DNA of 64,000 nt, from NCBI GenBank assembly GCA_030015575.1, contig JASDDO010000026.1, positions 27,916,079-27,980,078 of the forward strand, read 5' to 3'. Under the pieces are notes generated by a model, which was given only the letters and a program-made list of their open reading frames with translations, did not search any database and was not told the origin of the DNA. Shown here piece after piece: positions 9,803 to 19,446 of the stretch. The position numbers were made by a program, and so were the translations under genes. This stretch comes from Agapanthus africanus. Its lineage: Eukaryota > Streptophyta > Magnoliopsida > Asparagales > Amaryllidaceae. The stretch's first letter is position 1. Each line of letters begins with the position of its first letter.

Positions 9803-10684
9803 TCAGCTTCTTATGCTGGCGGGAGAAGTTTGGATCGATGATTGAGTCCCGGGCCCGCCACCAAACCTTATAGATTTGGAAGACAGCCGTTGAGGAGATC
9901 GGGGCTGTTCTGATTCTATTTCCACAACCTTTTCTGATGGGGGAGGAGACCTCTTCAGCACTGCGGTAGGGGAATTCCTTCGCACCTTATTTAGCATTTC
10001 AAAGCTGTTTCCAGTTGGAACAGCAGCATTAACTTCTACCGCCGGGGCTGGTGGAGTCAATCCAGAGGGGGAGTTGCCCCCAGCCTTCCTTATTCGGCGC
10101 CAATGATGACGTCGAGCGCGTCGAGCAGACGGCGTAGAGTCAGATATAAGAATGGTTTCATCTTGCCCCCTGTGTGGGTGGGGGGTCGTTGTTGGTGTTA
10201 GCCTGTTAAAGACCGATGTCCTTTGTGCAGCGGGAGCGGAAACTGAAGCCGTCAACCTTGTAAAGACCGACCTTTTGGCCGGAGAAGCCGCCTTGGCGAT
10301 TTCGAGGGCAGGAGCGGCCGCTTTCTTAGAAGCAGCCTCCTCCGAGATTGTAGGCCTTATGATGAGTTCGCAGGATTTCTGGCCCAATCTAGAGAAGACT
10401 GAGGCGTTGGCATCGGGCGACTCGTTGAGAGGAGCCGCGGCAGGGGCAAGACGATCAAAGACCGACTTCTTGAGCGCTTCCTTTGTCAACACCGGCGCCG
10501 TGAAGCTTGATGGTGGGAGTATAGTCCCAAAGAACAATCCGGTAGTGGCTTGAGTCACCTGGTCCACCGGCATTGTGAACAACGAAGCAGCTTGGGGTCC
10601 ATAGGCTACACCTCCTGGCGAGGCAAAGCGTTGGTCGCGATTGCAGCTCGAGCAATTGGAGGATTTCGCAGAAGTAGAAGCCAT
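9803..10684 (-). CDS. N-terminal part of Gag, element A, out of frame with gag-pol
   Basis: The ORF has an upstream Met at 10,747, but ATG at 10,684 (MASTSAKSSN) aligns with the MASNCSNCN start in element B and is preferred. The protein is low-complexity, rich in Ala, Pro, Ser and Arg, with a CSSC pair near the start and four copies of an S-V-F-x-R-L motif. It ends 60 bp before the first Met of the main ORF. Past the last 25 or so residues, the other frame gives sequence homologous to element B that runs without a stop into Gag. A lost A in an A-run near 9,880 (AAA here, AAAA in B) explains the break. I read it as the Gag N-terminus, not a separate gene. Its molecular function is not known to me. 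Confidence 0.7.
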   Translation of the reverse strand: MASTSAKSSNCSSCNRDQRFASPGGVAYGPQAASLFTMPVDQVTQATTGLFFGTILPPSSFTAPVLTKEALKKSVFDRLAPAAAPLNESPDANASVFSRLGQKSCELIIRPTISEEAASKKAAAPALEIAKAASPAKRSVFTRLTASVSAPAAQRTSVFNRLTPTTTPHPHRGQDETILISDSTPSARRARRHHWRRIRKAGGNSPSGLTPPAPAVEVNAAVPTGNSFEMLNKVRRNSPTAVLKRSPPPSEKVVEIESEQPRSPQRLSSKSIRFGGGPGTQSSIQTSPASIRS

Positions 10685-10812
10685 CGATCCTTTGCTTTCT
10701 GCAATAAGCAAGGCGCCAATTCTTAGTATCTTGAAACCCAAGGGCAACTATTAGCGAACCGCGATTGGTTCGCGAATCACGACACACGAAGTGTGGAGTG
10801 GAAAGAGGAAAA

Positions 10813-10831
10813 GGTCCCACCGGGCGTGCCA
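10813..10831 (-). other. Primer-binding site of element A
   Basis: On the element strand the site reads TGGCACGCCCGGTGGGACC and lies five bases (GATTC) after the LTR end. TGG at its start pairs with a tRNA CCA tail. Element B has the same site at 36,616-36,634 with one end base changed. I did not assign the tRNA. Confidence 0.8.
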
Positions 10832-11639
10832 GAATCTTTTCCCCTCCGAAAGACGGCGAGCAAGGCTGCGATGTCTTGGCGCTGAGATTCGGGGCAGATG
10901 CTAATTGATGCTATCCGTTCACCTCTCCGAAGATGCCAAGTTGGTTTATGGCACCATGTATCGAAGGTTTGAGCGGATGCGACCGATGTAGCAGACTTCG
11001 TCAGATTCCCCCTCGTTGAGGGGTTTTTGATTGTGGGGACGCTCTTCCCTGCAGGCGCAAGCCCCTGCAGTTAATTACGCTACCGCATTGTGGTAACAAC
11101 TTTCTCCTTCTCCAGATGGTCACTTCGTGTCGTGGGTTTTGTTTTATGTTTTACTGCCCGTGGATCGTCTACGGAGACTGAGTTATGTCGTCGCCCGTAG
11201 GGCATGGACTAGTCCAAATCCGCATTATCTTAAATTTGGGTTTGGGGGTTTGGTTTGAGGATACGTCAGCCATGCTTGGGACTAAGATCAACTCAAACGT
11301 TTGTTAAGGATACGTTAGTCTAACTTTGTGACTAAGATCAACTTAACGGGATCGTTTAGATCCTACGAAAGAGTGTTTGGACTCTAATGTTCCAGTTTAG
11401 GGACGTGGCGGTCCATCGTGTATGTGGCCGTCGGGACCCGTCACCTCTCTGACGACGTTGAAGGATTACAACGGCGGATGTCAGAGGAGTTCAGAGATGT
11501 ACCCTCGAGCCAGAGTTAATTAGGGGGATTCATAGTCCAGTCTGCTTGAAGGTTTAAGGACGCGTTAGCCATCTCTGAGGCTAAGATCAACTTAAACAGG
11601 ACCATTTAGATCCGACGAAAGAGCATATAGGGGCTCTAT

Positions 11640-11840
11640 TGTTCTAGTTTAAGGACATTGCGGTCCGTGGGTAGTTTAAGGACATTGCGGTCCATGGGTA
11701 GTTTAAGGACATTGCGGTCCATGGGTAGTTTAAGGACATTGCGGTCCATGGGTAGTTTAAAGACATCTCGGTCAATGGGTAGTTTAAAGACATCTCGGTC
11801 AAGGTTAAGGACGTCATAGTCCATGGGTTTAAGGACTCCA
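11640..11840. repeat. GGAC/GTCC mini-hairpin array in the A LTR
   Basis: Units of about 29 bp read AGTTTAAGGACATTGCGGTCC or close variants, including forms with AAAGACATCTCGGTCA. The same unit type recurs at 16.49-16.76, 37.20-37.47 and 39.91-40.10 kb and in the 3' zone of A, so the motif sits at both ends of the element. Confidence 0.8.
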
Positions 11841-11841
11841 C

Positions 11842-12010
11842 AGTCCGGTATGTGCTCTGGATGCTTCACACGGGTTCACTGCCGTGCTAGGCGAGGACCA
11901 GGCTCCGCTCTGGATGCTTCACACGGGTTCACTGCCGTGCTCTGCGAGGACCAGGATCCGCTCTGGACGTTTCCCGCGGGGTCAAAGAGTGACGTTATCC
12001 ACGTTCCACG
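11842..12010. repeat. Two and a half copies of a CTCTGGATGCTTC repeat in the A LTR
   Basis: Units read CTCTGGATGCTTC, then ACGGGTTCA, then a GAGGACCAGG segment. They resemble the unit of the large array at 24.47-25.65 kb in element B (CTCTGGACGCTTCCCACGG, then AAGGACCAGG). A few diverged copies here may be relics of the unit that expanded in B. Confidence 0.65.
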
Positions 12011-12374
12011 TAACCAGGAATTTTGTATTATGCATGGGTTTAAGGACCCCACAGTCCATGTCATGAATGGTCTTCGGGACCCGTCACCTCTTTGAAGACA
12101 TTGAGGGATTACAATGCCAAATATCAAAGGAGTGAAGAGATGTACCCTAGAACCGGGGTGGATTAGATAGTCTTTGGCCCAATTTGGGTCAAGATTGATC
12201 GATTATGTTATGAGCCCATCGGCCCAGTTAATCACAGATTGAGGACTTATGGCCAGCTTGGGCTAAGTCCAGTCAGGTCTGGAATATTGACTCTTTGTTG
12301 TTCCATTGAGGGAGAATGTTTGCCTCTATCCCTTTAGCCAATTGGGCCAAAGCCTGGTGTTAAATACTTCAGAG

Positions 12375-12605
12375 CAATCAGTGTTGAACACTGGGAATAA
12401 GATTGATGAGTTAGTGTTCAACACTAAGAGATAATTGGTGTTAAACACCAGTAATAAGGCTTTTTCAAATTAGTGTTAAACACTAAAACAGATCAGTGTT
12501 GAACACTGCCAATAAGGCTTTTTAACCAGCATTGAATGCTAAGGCCCGACAGTGTTTTAACACTGGGCTTGAGAGTTTTAATTTTAGTGTTAAACACTAA
12601 GGCAA
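12375..12605. repeat. Array of GTGTTnAACAC palindromes in the A LTR U3
   Basis: Seven or eight short palindromes such as CAGTGTTGAACACTG, TAGTGTTAAACACTA and GGTGTTAAACACC lie about 30 bp apart. The outermost base pair differs between copies but stays complementary. No ORF is supported here. Confidence 0.8.
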
Positions 12606-12609
12606 GAAG

Positions 12610-12830
12610 GGTCACGTGGCAGCACGTGAGAGCGCCCTCCCTTCAGTTGTTCTGCTGAAATTATCACTTCTTTCAAAGCATCACGTGCCATCACGTGATG
12701 GGCATTCAAATGCTTGTGTATTAGAGTTTCTGCCAAGGTCACGTGGATCACGTGGGGTGCTGCCTCAAAGGGACTTCTGTAGCTCTTTTGAGAGGGTCAC
12801 GTGGTGACACGTGGCCCTACCTCCATGTAT
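12610..12830. repeat. First cluster of paired CACGTG motifs (A LTR)
   Basis: Four pairs of CACGTG (G-box) hexamers with short spacers, for example TCACGTGCCATCACGTGA. G-boxes are known binding sites for plant bZIP and bHLH factors. Whether these are used is inference. Confidence 0.8.
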
Positions 12831-12859
12831 GTAGTTTAGAGAATCTGTTGATCTTTCTT

Positions 12860-13380
12860 TTCAGGAATTAAATTCCTCGGGCTTTAATTTTCAAAGGAAT
12901 TAAATTCCTACTTCCTTTCGATCCCTGAACCTTCTGTGGGAATTAAATTCCTTGTTTATGTGAAGAACTGAATAGGGTTAAACCCTAATGAAAGCTTTTA
13001 AGGAGCTAAACTTCTCGTTTTTAAAAAAAGGGAATTAAATTCCTGCTGTTTCAACAGAACTATGTTCTTAATTAGGGTTAAACCCTGCTTCTTTTATTTT
13101 GAAGGAATTAAATTCCCATGATATAGGGTCGAGCCCTAATTTTATTTTAAAGGAATTGAATTCCTACAGTTCTGCGAGAATTAAATTCTCATGCTTGCAT
13201 TCCTTCTCTATGTTTTGGATCTGCATGGCAGGATCTCGACCCATTGAGAATTAAATTCTCAACCTAAAGGGGAGATGTGCACTTTGCAGATCCTCTATCA
13301 AAGAGAGAAGAAATGTGCTCTTCTGTTTTATGTATCAGAGTTAAACTCTGTTGGGAATTAAATTCCCCCTCTTTCAAAAG
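12860..13380. repeat. Array of nnnTTAAAnnn palindromes (A LTR)
   Basis: At least a dozen short palindromes share a TTAAA-like centre while the arms change together: GGAATTAAATTCC, AGGGTTAAACCCT, AGAATTAAATTCT, CAGAGTTAAACTCTG. No ORF is supported. Confidence 0.85.
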
Positions 13381-13503
13381 GCCTCCCCTTTCTTACCTAG
13401 GGTTTTTTGCAGAAGATCCAAGTCTTTTCCAAGTATCAAAGCTTTTCTCTTTTTTTCTTTTTTCTGCGCGTGTATCTCTATCTCTTTTGTATCTCTTGGC
13501 TCC

Positions 13504-13511
13504 TATTTATA
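13504..13511 (-). promoter_or_regulatory. Minus-strand TATA box in the A LTR (gag-pol promoter)
   Basis: TATAAATA on the element strand, in sequence reading CTCCTATAAATAGGAG. It lies at the place corresponding to minus-strand TATA boxes in B and C. Transcription would start about 30 bp to the left, giving an R-U5-leader of about 2.8 kb before Gag. Confidence 0.6.
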
Positions 13512-13819
13512 GGAGAAGCAGCCGAGTCAATCAGTTTTTGACGAATCTTCGTGGAGATATTTGATTTGCATTCATTGTTCATTCTGGACCTTTGGATTAT
13601 TAGGTGAGTTTTATTCACCGTTGGATTTCAAACCCAGAGATTCTCCCTTTTTATTTTGGTTAGATTTAAGGGGGAAATCTTTTCAAACCCGAGATTTTCC
13701 ATAAATAAATGACCTCTGAATCTTTAATTTGATTGGATGCATATAGTTGCGTTCCTTTGGAAAGATTCGCATTTCTCTCAGAATTTAATTCTGTTGACAA
13801 AAAGGGCTTTGAAAGCCGG

Positions 13820-14200
13820 TCACGTGTGACCACGTGATCCATGGTCACGTGTGAGCACGTGACCCCCTTTGGAATGAGCCTTTTGCTCTGTGTCTTCTGA
13901 TTGCTGCTTAAACGTCACGTGCTACCACGTGACCCCTGGTCACGTGTGAGCACGTGACCCTTGCTTGAACTCTCTTTCCTTGGTTCGTCTGGAGGACGAG
14001 TCTGCTGCTTTGAACGTCACGTGTCAACACGTGACCCTGATCACGTGGAAGCACGTGACCTCTTATGAAGTTCTTTTCCTTGACTTTGCTCAGCGAATCG
14101 ATGTGCGCTTTTTCTGCACTTCATAGGTCACGTGTCAACACGTGACTGCTGGTCACGTGTCAACACGTGACTGCTGGTCACGTGTAAGCGCGTGGCCCCT
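13820..14200. repeat. Second, denser cluster of paired CACGTG motifs (A LTR)
   Basis: About seventeen CACGTG hexamers in pairs such as GTCACGTGTGAGCACGTGAC, a perfect 8-bp inverted repeat with a 4-nt spacer. With the first cluster the LTR holds about 25 G-boxes. They lie between the minus-strand and plus-strand TATA boxes, where an enhancer for both could sit. Confidence 0.85.
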
Positions 14201-14269
14201 TTTTTGAAGCTTTTCTCTGAAGCTTTCCTGATTTTAAATCAGGAAACACCCCAAAACCCTAATTTTCTC

Positions 14270-14277
14270 TATAAACA
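14270..14277 (+). promoter_or_regulatory. Plus-strand TATA box in the A LTR
   Basis: TCTATAAACACC is followed by a C/A-rich leader-like stretch (14,278-14,340). B and C have TATAAATA at the matching place, upstream of their plus-strand PMD genes. In this 5' LTR the promoter would point outward into flanking DNA. A strong donor-like CCTGTAAGT lies at 14,468-14,476. Confidence 0.5.
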
Positions 14278-14560
14278 CCACACTCCATTTCACCCCTCCT
14301 CACTCAAAATTTCATTACAAAAACTCTATAAAATTTTCAAGTCCCAAGTTGTGCAAGTGGAGTTGGCAAAAGGCAAGATTCCGACGTCGTTTCGAGGAGA
14401 TTCCGGTGATGAAACGACGCCCCGACATTTTCCTAATCTTCCCCTACATATCCTCCTTTTTAACAACCTGTAAGTCCCATCTCCCCTTCTCCTTTGCTAT
14501 ATTAAAACTTCTCTTTTTCAAAACTCGTTGGAAGCGAAGTTATTCCGACTTCCGATTCGT

Positions 14561-15099
14561 TTTTCTTTAAAAACTCCATTTTTCTTAAACCATAACATAC
14601 CATATCCCCATATAATATTTAACAAATATAAATAAACATATTAGAACGAGTTTCATCTCAAAATAATACATTTTGAAAATTCTATTTCATTTTTACAGTA
14701 AAATACCATCATGTTTACAAACGATATTGTTATCCACTTTTAACCGTATTACCTTTAGAAAACTCACGGGGTAATGACCTACCTCATCACAACACATATC
14801 TTTGACATAGCACGATGAATTTTGGGTTTCTAGATTATGGGAAAATACGCTTTTACGAATAAATACCTTAAACTTTCAAAACCGTTTTCTTTAAAAAGTG
14901 TGTTAATTAATTCCTTGCAAATACGCCTCTACAGTCCATTTTAGGGAACCCCGATCGGGATGGTACGGGTTATCGCACATCCTCGGGCCTAGTAGAGCGA
15001 GATACAGACCTCCGCAAGGAGCATTCAATCTTGATGGAATTTTTAATACAATTTTTAAGAAAATGAGATTTCTACAAAATAAATAAAATTTATTTTATT

Positions 15100-15171
<72 letters not shown>

Positions 15172-15927
15172 TATTATTAAAAGATCTAATTTAAATATAT
15201 TATACAAATATTCCATGTTTCTAAAGCAAAAGAATCACAATTTTATGAAACTACCATTACAGTTCAATACAAATACCAGTATTTCATTAAAGTACCATAT
15301 ACAATGAAAACTAGGTTCTACTCACTAGAAATTTTACTTTTATAAAATATACATTTATGAAAACCCTAAAGACGATAATTAAATACTTAAGATATATTTT
15401 GAAATTATATCAAAACCATTTTTACATAAAAATCCCTCAAGTTATGTCAATTTACAATAAAGACCCTAGTAAATATAAGTTCAAGCGGGACCAATTCTCT
15501 TGAGCCTCGGGGAGCCAGGGAAAGTGGGTGCTTTCCTATCTAAGGTATATAATCTAATAACGGTGTTATCAACACGGTAATTGTCTTGGAAAAAGACACA
15601 AATTCTGCCGTCCATGTGCAGCGGTTACCGATAACTCCAAAACAATCAGGACTTCAATTCTGTTTAAAAGACTGACTCAGTTCGAGTCACGGTCAAATCT
15701 GAAATCAATCTATCTTGAATCCAATTCAAGTATAACTGTAATACAACATGAATTCATGAATACCAGAATACAATCCATAACAACATGAACATGACTGAAC
15801 CGAAACATGGATATACTTTGATTACATAACTATCCATTTATATCCATTTCGTTTACTGATATCATGGTTTCAGCAAGTCATCCATCTATATAACAATCAA
15901 TACAATCAATACAATAAATATTACGGG
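14561..15927. other. Unassigned AT-rich sequence between elements A and B
   Basis: No gene is supported and no domain was recognised. A polyadenylation-like CAATAAAG lies near 15,464. This may be the outer end of the A LTR, an old degraded element or the pre-insertion flank. The last five bases before element B, ACGGG (15,923-15,927), are the expected target-duplication copy on this side. Confidence 0.5.
15103..15168. repeat. (AT)n microsatellite, about 33 units
   Basis: An uninterrupted alternation of A and T over 66 bp, inside AT-rich DNA. Length is likely to vary and to be prone to assembly error. Confidence 0.95.
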
Positions 15928-17996
15928 TGTTCCCCGCCGAAACACGGAGACGCGACCGCGCGGGTCCGTCTTTCCTGAATTTCGGGGCAGATACTAATTG
16001 GTGCTATCCGTCCACCTCTCCGAAGATACCAAGTTGATTTATGACACCATGTATCGAAGGTATAAACGGATGCGGCCGATATAGCAGACTTCGTCAGATT
16101 CCCCCTCATTCGAGGGGTTTTTGATTGTGGGGACGCTCTTCCCTGCAGGCGCAAGCCCCTGCAGTTAATTACGCTACCGCACCGCGGTAATTACTTTCTC
16201 CTTCTCCAGATGGTCACTTCATGTCGTATGTGTTTGTTTTGTTTTTTGGTTTCCTATGGATTGTATACGGAGACTAATTTATGTTGTCGCCCGTAGGGCG
16301 TGGATTAGTCCAAATCCGTATTTTCTAAGATTTGGGTTTGGGGTTGGGTTTAAGGATACGTTAGTCTCATCTGAGACTAAGATCAACTTAAACGTTTGTT
16401 AAGGATACGTTAGTTTAATTTTAGACTAAGATCAACTTAACAGAATCATTTAGATCCAACAAAAGAGCATTTGGGCTCTATTGTTTAGTTTAGGGATATT
16501 GCGATCGATTAGTTTAGGAACATTACGGTCCATTACCAGTTTAAGGACATGGTGGTCCAACATTAGTTTAAGGAATTACGGTTCGTGGGTTTTAAAGGAT
16601 CGCACAGTCCGAGATTAAGGACATCATAGTCCGTGAGTTTTAAAGGACCCTACAGTCCGAGGTTAAGGACATCATAGTCCGTGGGTTTTAAAGGACCCCA
16701 CAGTCCAAGATTAAGGACATCATAGTCCATGGGTTTAAGGACCCCACAGTCCAGTTTAAAGACGTCATAGTCTATGAAATGTATGGTTGCCGGGACCCGT
16801 CACATCTCCGAAGACGTTGAAGGATTACAACGACATATATCAGGGGTTCAGAGATGTACCTTTGAACCGATGTGAGTTGGTTGAAAGATCTGTAGTTCAA
16901 TTTAGGGCTAAGATCTGTTAAAATATTTATGAGCAGATGGGCTCAATTAATATGAGTTGAGAACTTATGCCCAATCTTGGGCTAAGTCTAATCAAGTTAA
17001 AATGTTTAACATTTTATTTTGGGCTGTTGAGCCTTTATTTGGGCTTGACCCTGACAGTGTTTTTGTCTTTTACTGAATGCTGAGCATTCCTCATAGCCCT
17101 GGGCTTATTAAAGAACAATTTATGTTCTATCAGCGCAACGCATGGTACGCTTGGCGCTTTGCGCCAAATGATGGGCGCAGTACGCTTCTGCCAAGTAGCA
17201 CACACGTGAGGGACAAGTGTCGCGCTTAGTGCTAAGCACCAGATGATGGACGCATTGCGCCAGTTTATGAGCGCAGAGTGCTATCTTATGAGCGCAAGCG
17301 CTATTTGTTCAGTGGCGCACACGTGGGGAGCACGTGGTGCGCTTAACGCTAAGCGCCAGCCCATGAGCGCAGTGCGCTATTTCAAGAGTGCAAAGCGCTA
17401 GTTGTTAAGTGGGGCATACGTGATTGACACGTGGCGCACTTGGCGCTGAGCGCCAGTCTAAAAGTGCAGAAGCGCAGTTCAAGGGCGCAAAGCGCATCTG
17501 ATCAATTTTATGATCTGGGAAATAAATTCTCTCTTAGAAGAGACTTTATCTTAAGATTTTAAGAACAAAAAGTTCTTATTTTGTAGGAGATGTTTTTAAT
17601 CTCTTATTTTAGTGAAAGGCTTTGCCTTTATGGATCTTTGGTCCTAAGAGAATTGAATTATTCTCCCCTTTTATGATGAGATGATCTTTAAAATACAATT
17701 TGTCTTATAGATCTATGATCTGTGAGAAGAATTATGTTCTTCTTTTATGATGAGATCTTTTGATCTCTTTGTGAAAGACCTCGGTCTTATAGATCTATGA
17801 TCCTTAAAAAAGTGGATTCTTCTTTTTTAATTATGAGATGATTTCATTTCTGTGTTCATCATCATTCATTTTTTTTACCTTGAAGAAAAATCTTATTTCT
17901 CTGAGATCTTGGCTTTTCTCTCTCAACTTTCTCAAAGTTTTATGGGGAGGTTCCTCTGTATGTTTTTTGTCTCTGAGACTTGAAGTCTTGGGGCCT

Positions 17997-18003
17997 TTTT
18001 ATA
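17997..18003 (-). promoter_or_regulatory. Minus-strand TATA box, B 3' LTR
   Basis: TATAAAA in CCCTATAAAAAGGCC on the element strand. The copy in the 5' LTR (38,627-38,633) is the one placed to drive gag-pol of B. Confidence 0.6.
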
Positions 18004-18676
18004 GGGCAAGCTGATTTGTTCAATCAGTTGAAGAGATCTTTTCTCTAATTGATTTGGAGAATTTCCCATCGTTGGATCTTTGATCCAAGGGCTTCTGATT
18101 TATAGAAGGCAATCTTCTTGTTTTTAACAAGATTGGGAAATCTTTCTATACAGAATTTATTCTGTATTTTTGGTGATTTTTAATCACCATTAGATCATTG
18201 ATCCAACGACGCTCTGATTTACAGAGCACTATTTTGTTGTTTGGAAAGATTTTGAGAAATCTTTCCTTAACAGAATTTAATTCTGGTTAATTAATGATTC
18301 ATCATTACTATTGGATCTTAGATCTGACGGTGGGGAGCTTTTAGTTCCAGCATTAGCGCACCCGTGCTTTGCACGTGGTACGCTGCTTAGAGCGCAGCGC
18401 GTCTAGCGCTAGCGCACCGTGCTTTGCACTTGGTGCGCTACTTAGAGTGCAGCGCTCCTAGCGCTAGCGCGTCCGTGCTTTACACGTGGTGCGCTACTTA
18501 AGGCACAGCGCATTTGGCGCTGCTTCTTTTCAAAATTTGAATTTTGAACAGAGCTTTGCTCTGATTGGGGAAACAAATGCCCCCCACCGTTGCGCTCACG
18601 TGGCCCACACGTGAGTGCAGCGGTGCAGCATCTGCGCCCTTAGATCAACTTAGAAGTTGAAACGTCACTCAGTGCC

Positions 18677-18684
18677 TATAAATA
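18677..18684 (+). promoter_or_regulatory. Plus-strand TATA box upstream of the PMD gene of B
   Basis: TATAAATAGGACC is followed by a pyrimidine-rich leader. It is about 770 bp before the PMD ATG and about 680 bp from the minus-strand TATA. The same box and context occur in element C at 41,726. A splice acceptor just before the ATG (TTTTTCGCGCAG, ending 19,440) suggests an intron in the 5' untranslated leader; I did not fix its donor. Confidence 0.6.
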
Positions 18685-19446
18685 GGACCCTTGGCCCTTG
18701 AGATGATTTCTATTCATCTTCCTCCTTCTGAGAATTTTCATTCTCTTGCAGAGCATAGCTCTTTGGCTTAAGAATTTCCTTAAGGACAGAACTCTGTCAA
18801 ATTTTTTAGATAAAGATTAAATCTTTTGAAAGATTATTTAAGAATCTAGGGTTTCACCCATTAACAGATCTTTGCTCTTCATAGATCTTTGATCTAAAAG
18901 AAACCCTAGGGTTTCATTAACAGAGCTTTGCTCTCTTGAACCCATAAATCTAAAGAGATCTTTTCTTGGGGTTTCTTAGCCCATGAACAGAGCTTCGCTC
19001 CTAAAGAACTCTTAGAGTTTGTTCATAGATCTTTGAAGATCTCAGAATTTTTCATTCATGTATAAAAATTGATTTTAATTTTTCTGATGGATTATTCCAT
19101 CATTTTTTCCAGAGCAAGGCTCTTGAGGAATTTTTATTCCTTCATCATTAGAGTTTGACAGATGTCACTCTGTCATAGAGCACTGCTCTCAAGGGGAGAT
19201 TTACTCCTTAGCCCGAGGGGTTTTCTCATTAAATGAGAATCATTTGAGAATTTCCTCATTTAATTGACAGCCTTATCAAATGATGAGGCTGTTTTATTAA
19301 TGATGAACTGTCATCTAGATTTTGTGGGCCCCCCTTTGGTCCCCTTTTTACTGCATTGCACTGCGGTACGAATTTTAAAGTACCAAGTGCCAGAATTTAA
19401 ATTATAGCACTGACGGTTGACTTTTGTTCTTTTTCGCGCAGGTTAC

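Larger units (their letters stand above)
1..14560 (-). mobile_element. Tat-lineage Ty3/gypsy retrotransposon, element A (left part outside window)
   Basis: The element reads right to left: 5' LTR (from 10,837 rightward), primer-binding site (10,813-10,831), gag, protease, RT, two RNase H domains, integrase, then a hairpin-rich 3' zone running off the left edge. Tat assignment rests on the second, archaeal/plant-type RNase H before integrase and the lack of a chromodomain. Elements B and C carry an antisense PMD gene beyond the 3' zone; that of A would lie left of the window. A is the only Tat copy here with an uninterrupted pol. The right limit is not resolved: LTR-like sequence is clear to about 14.5 kb. 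Confidence 0.85.
10837..14560 (-). repeat. 5' LTR of element A (right end approximate)
   Basis: It starts at the position equal to TGTTCCCC in B but reads TTTTCCCC, so the terminal TG is mutated. The first 1.4 kb aligns with the LTRs of B and C: Phe-Gly-like CTGCAGGCGCAAGCCCCTGCAG palindrome region near 11,050, GGAC/GTCC mini-hairpins at 11.40-11.83 kb, then sequence shared at 12.2 kb. The U3-like remainder is particular to this copy and consists of short palindromes. The inner end is fixed by the primer site; the outer end is not, because no matching LTR lies in the window. Confidence 0.7.
15928..19325 (-). repeat. 3' LTR of element B (right end approximate)
   Basis: The left end TGTTCCCC is exact by comparison with 36,640. 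Contents, left to right: a shared R-U5-like block, GGAC/GTCC mini-hairpins (16.49-16.76 kb), GAGCGCAAAGCGCTA-type palindromes with ACGTG motifs (17.1-17.5 kb), AGATCTATGATCT and related palindromes (17.5-17.9 kb), a minus-strand TATA (17,997), more GCGC palindromes (18.35-18.6 kb) and a plus-strand TATA (18,677). A pyrimidine-rich run at 19,329-19,349 is a candidate polypurine tract on the element strand, so the LTR probably ends near 19,325. Confidence 0.8.

Noticed and set aside
10152..10553. 133-codon plus-strand ORF opposite the Gag N-terminus
   Set aside because: Low-complexity complement of the Ala/Pro-rich Gag region, not kept at full length in element B.
10820..11100. Possible tRNA or other RNA gene, because the block recurs near 15,930, 36,640 and 39,177
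   Set aside because: It recurs because it is the LTR end; no cloverleaf or internal promoter boxes were seen.
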